A stretch of 64,000 nucleotides of DNA, from contig OW568899.1 of the NCBI GenBank assembly GCA_938743325.2, positions 186,001 through 250,000 on the forward strand, read 5' to 3'. A program made the translations under genes and the position numbers. This document shows positions 63,011 to 64,000 of this stretch, piece after piece. Source of the DNA: Pycnococcus provasolii (lineage: Eukaryota > Chlorophyta > Pseudoscourfieldiophyceae > Pseudoscourfieldiales > Pycnococcaceae). The notes below the pieces were generated by a model, which saw nothing but the letters and a program-made list of their open reading frames with translations, ran no database searches and was not told the origin of the DNA. Position 1 is the first letter of the stretch. The number at the start of each line of letters is the position of its first letter.

Positions 63011-64000
63011 AGGTGCTACCTTAGGGGGCGACGTCAATCGCTTGGTGGTCATGTGCGGCGGCCTCGCGTCGCGGATGCACGAGCCGAAGGGCCACTACTA
63101 CCGGATAACTGGGATAAGGACAGCATCACCTTCCTTCGCGAATGGATGAGTCCGCATCATGCGACGGTCCTCGACGTTTACCCCATTGCGCTCGTACATC
63201 AAGACGCGTGGAAGTCGAAAGGTCCCACGTGGACCGAGAAGGGGCGCAACGCGTGGGGCTTGTCGTCGACGCAGCTGAGCGCACTTCACGACGTCGCATC
63301 CAGCACGGTCAACCCGAGCACGTGAGTCATGCCACGCACGGTAGTACTAGGATTCTTGAAGCGTTCCCACACGTCTTTCGCTTTGTGCTTGCAGAGATTG
63401 CCGTACATGTCGTCTATCAAGAGAACAGACATAAAAGAATCGCATACCAAGTACAGTACAAACGGAACCGTTTACAAACAGACGACGCCTTTCGATTATT
63501 GAAAAACTGTCGCAACCGTCTCGAAAAAGCACTCAAAGGCAAATCAAAGGCTGCAAAAACGCTGGAACTCATCGGATGTACGTCGCCACTAGTCCGATCA
63601 ATCAACTAAGTGGGAGACTCATCACCATCTTCCCGTTTCAGGAACCTGTAGCAAAGATCGCATCAACGGTCACATGTTGTCCGACGTGCTAACGGACAAA
63701 CCGGCAGTGCCGAGTGACTTGTATGACTTTGATTGGAATGACGGAATGCATGCCAAGTCTCAATCCGAGGAAGTGCAACGTTCTGCACCAGCAACACCAA
63801 GTACGGCGACTCGCCACAAGCCTTTCTGGAGGCCCCCTCCTCCCCCGCCCGGCGGGAAAAACATTTCAGTGGTACCCGGTAAGATAATCTTATTTATGTA
63901 TGCAAAGTCTAAACAAAAAGAGGTGGAACACCATATCGTAAGTAACACTATACTCTTTACTCTAGTTGCCCGCAGACATGTGCTGAGGCTCGGGCCCGAG
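63011..64000 (+). CDS. Unresolved multi-exon gene, cut by window end
   Basis: Three protein-like stretches lie in different frames. First: about 63011-63321 (PDNWDKDSITFLREWMSPHH, ALVHQDAWKSKGPTWTEKGR, STQLSALHDVASSTVNPST), ending at a GTGAGT donor. Second: about 63429-63590 (HKRIAYQVQYKRNRLQTDDA, LKNCRNRLEKALKGKSKAAK), preceded by AACAG and ended perhaps at GTACGT. Third: from 63643 after GTTTCAG (CSKDRINGHMLSDVLTDKPA, SDLYDFDWNDGMHAKSQSEE, HKPFWRPPPPPPGGKN), with a GTAAGA donor at 63878. Exact joints are not settled; the simplest second-to-third joint does not keep frame. Start and family unknown. Confidence 0.35.

Noticed and set aside
1-64000. tRNA, rRNA or CRISPR features
   Set aside because: A visual scan for tRNA arm motifs, conserved rRNA words and spaced repeats found none. 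Short tRNAs could still be missed without a covariance search.

Overview
The window looks like nuclear DNA of a small green alga (prasinophyte-type; species not determinable by reading). It encodes two chlorophyll a/b-binding antenna proteins with green-type transit peptides, a Tic22-like plastid import protein, an ABA4-type xanthophyll protein and a thylakoid-lumen protein. It also encodes eukaryotic housekeeping proteins: uL3, ARP2, SEC22, elongin B, Rab geranylgeranyltransferase alpha and RAD54. Genes are dense, about 36 in 64 kb, on both strands. Most are single-exon; eight show one GT-AG intron of about 90-370 bp that can be placed to the base from frame and splice sites. TMEM107 (ciliary gate) and a roadblock dynein light chain imply that the lineage can build flagella.

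Layout. 0-1.4 kb: a 5'-cut gene with a phage-structural-like domain, and a charged nuclear-type protein. 2-16 kb: carotenoid cleavage oxygenase, an EF-hand/transmembrane subtilase, RAD54, ARP2, TMEM107 and a secretory TPR protein. 16-21.5 kb: a giant EF-hand/transmembrane protein ending in a hedgehog-type Hint domain. 22-32 kb: Tic22-like, EF-hand, double cNMP-binding and TTC5-like genes. 32-43 kb: a run of small conserved genes: a Tim17/NDUFA11-like protein, SEC22, ELOB, DYNLRB, NDUFS6, HSCB, SDHAF1, TPT1, a sulfotransferase and RABGGTA. 43-52 kb: lumen protein, uL3, ABA4-SnoaL fusion, NOX-like reductase, RCC1 protein. 52-55 kb: a gene-poor, repeat-rich tract where a 650-bp hAT element has split a gene. 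55-64 kb: Mpv17, a divergent pair of antenna genes, a mitochondrial carrier, an alpha/beta-hydrolase with a changed nucleophile site, a proline-rich secreted protein and an unresolved multi-exon gene cut by the window end.

How it works together. Mitochondrial genes are frequent (NDUFS6, NDUFA11-like, HSCB, SDHAF1, Mpv17, carrier), with HSCB (Fe-S biogenesis) next to SDHAF1 (Fe-S insertion into complex II). Divergent gene pairs commonly share intergenic DNA built from G4/C4 motifs: arrays of a GGGGTTACGTTT type, arrays of an AACCCCTTGG type, and single or paired AACCCCGAAT boxes.

Most interesting: two EF-hand plus single-TM proteins that carry very different outer domains (subtilase and Hog/Hint); the hAT insertion with intact 8-bp target duplications; a start-codon-only exon; an ATGA overlap between SDHAF1 and TPT1; a NOX-like protein with a membrane insert and an apparently missing heme ligand; the ABA4-SnoaL fusion; and the phage-like gene at the left edge.
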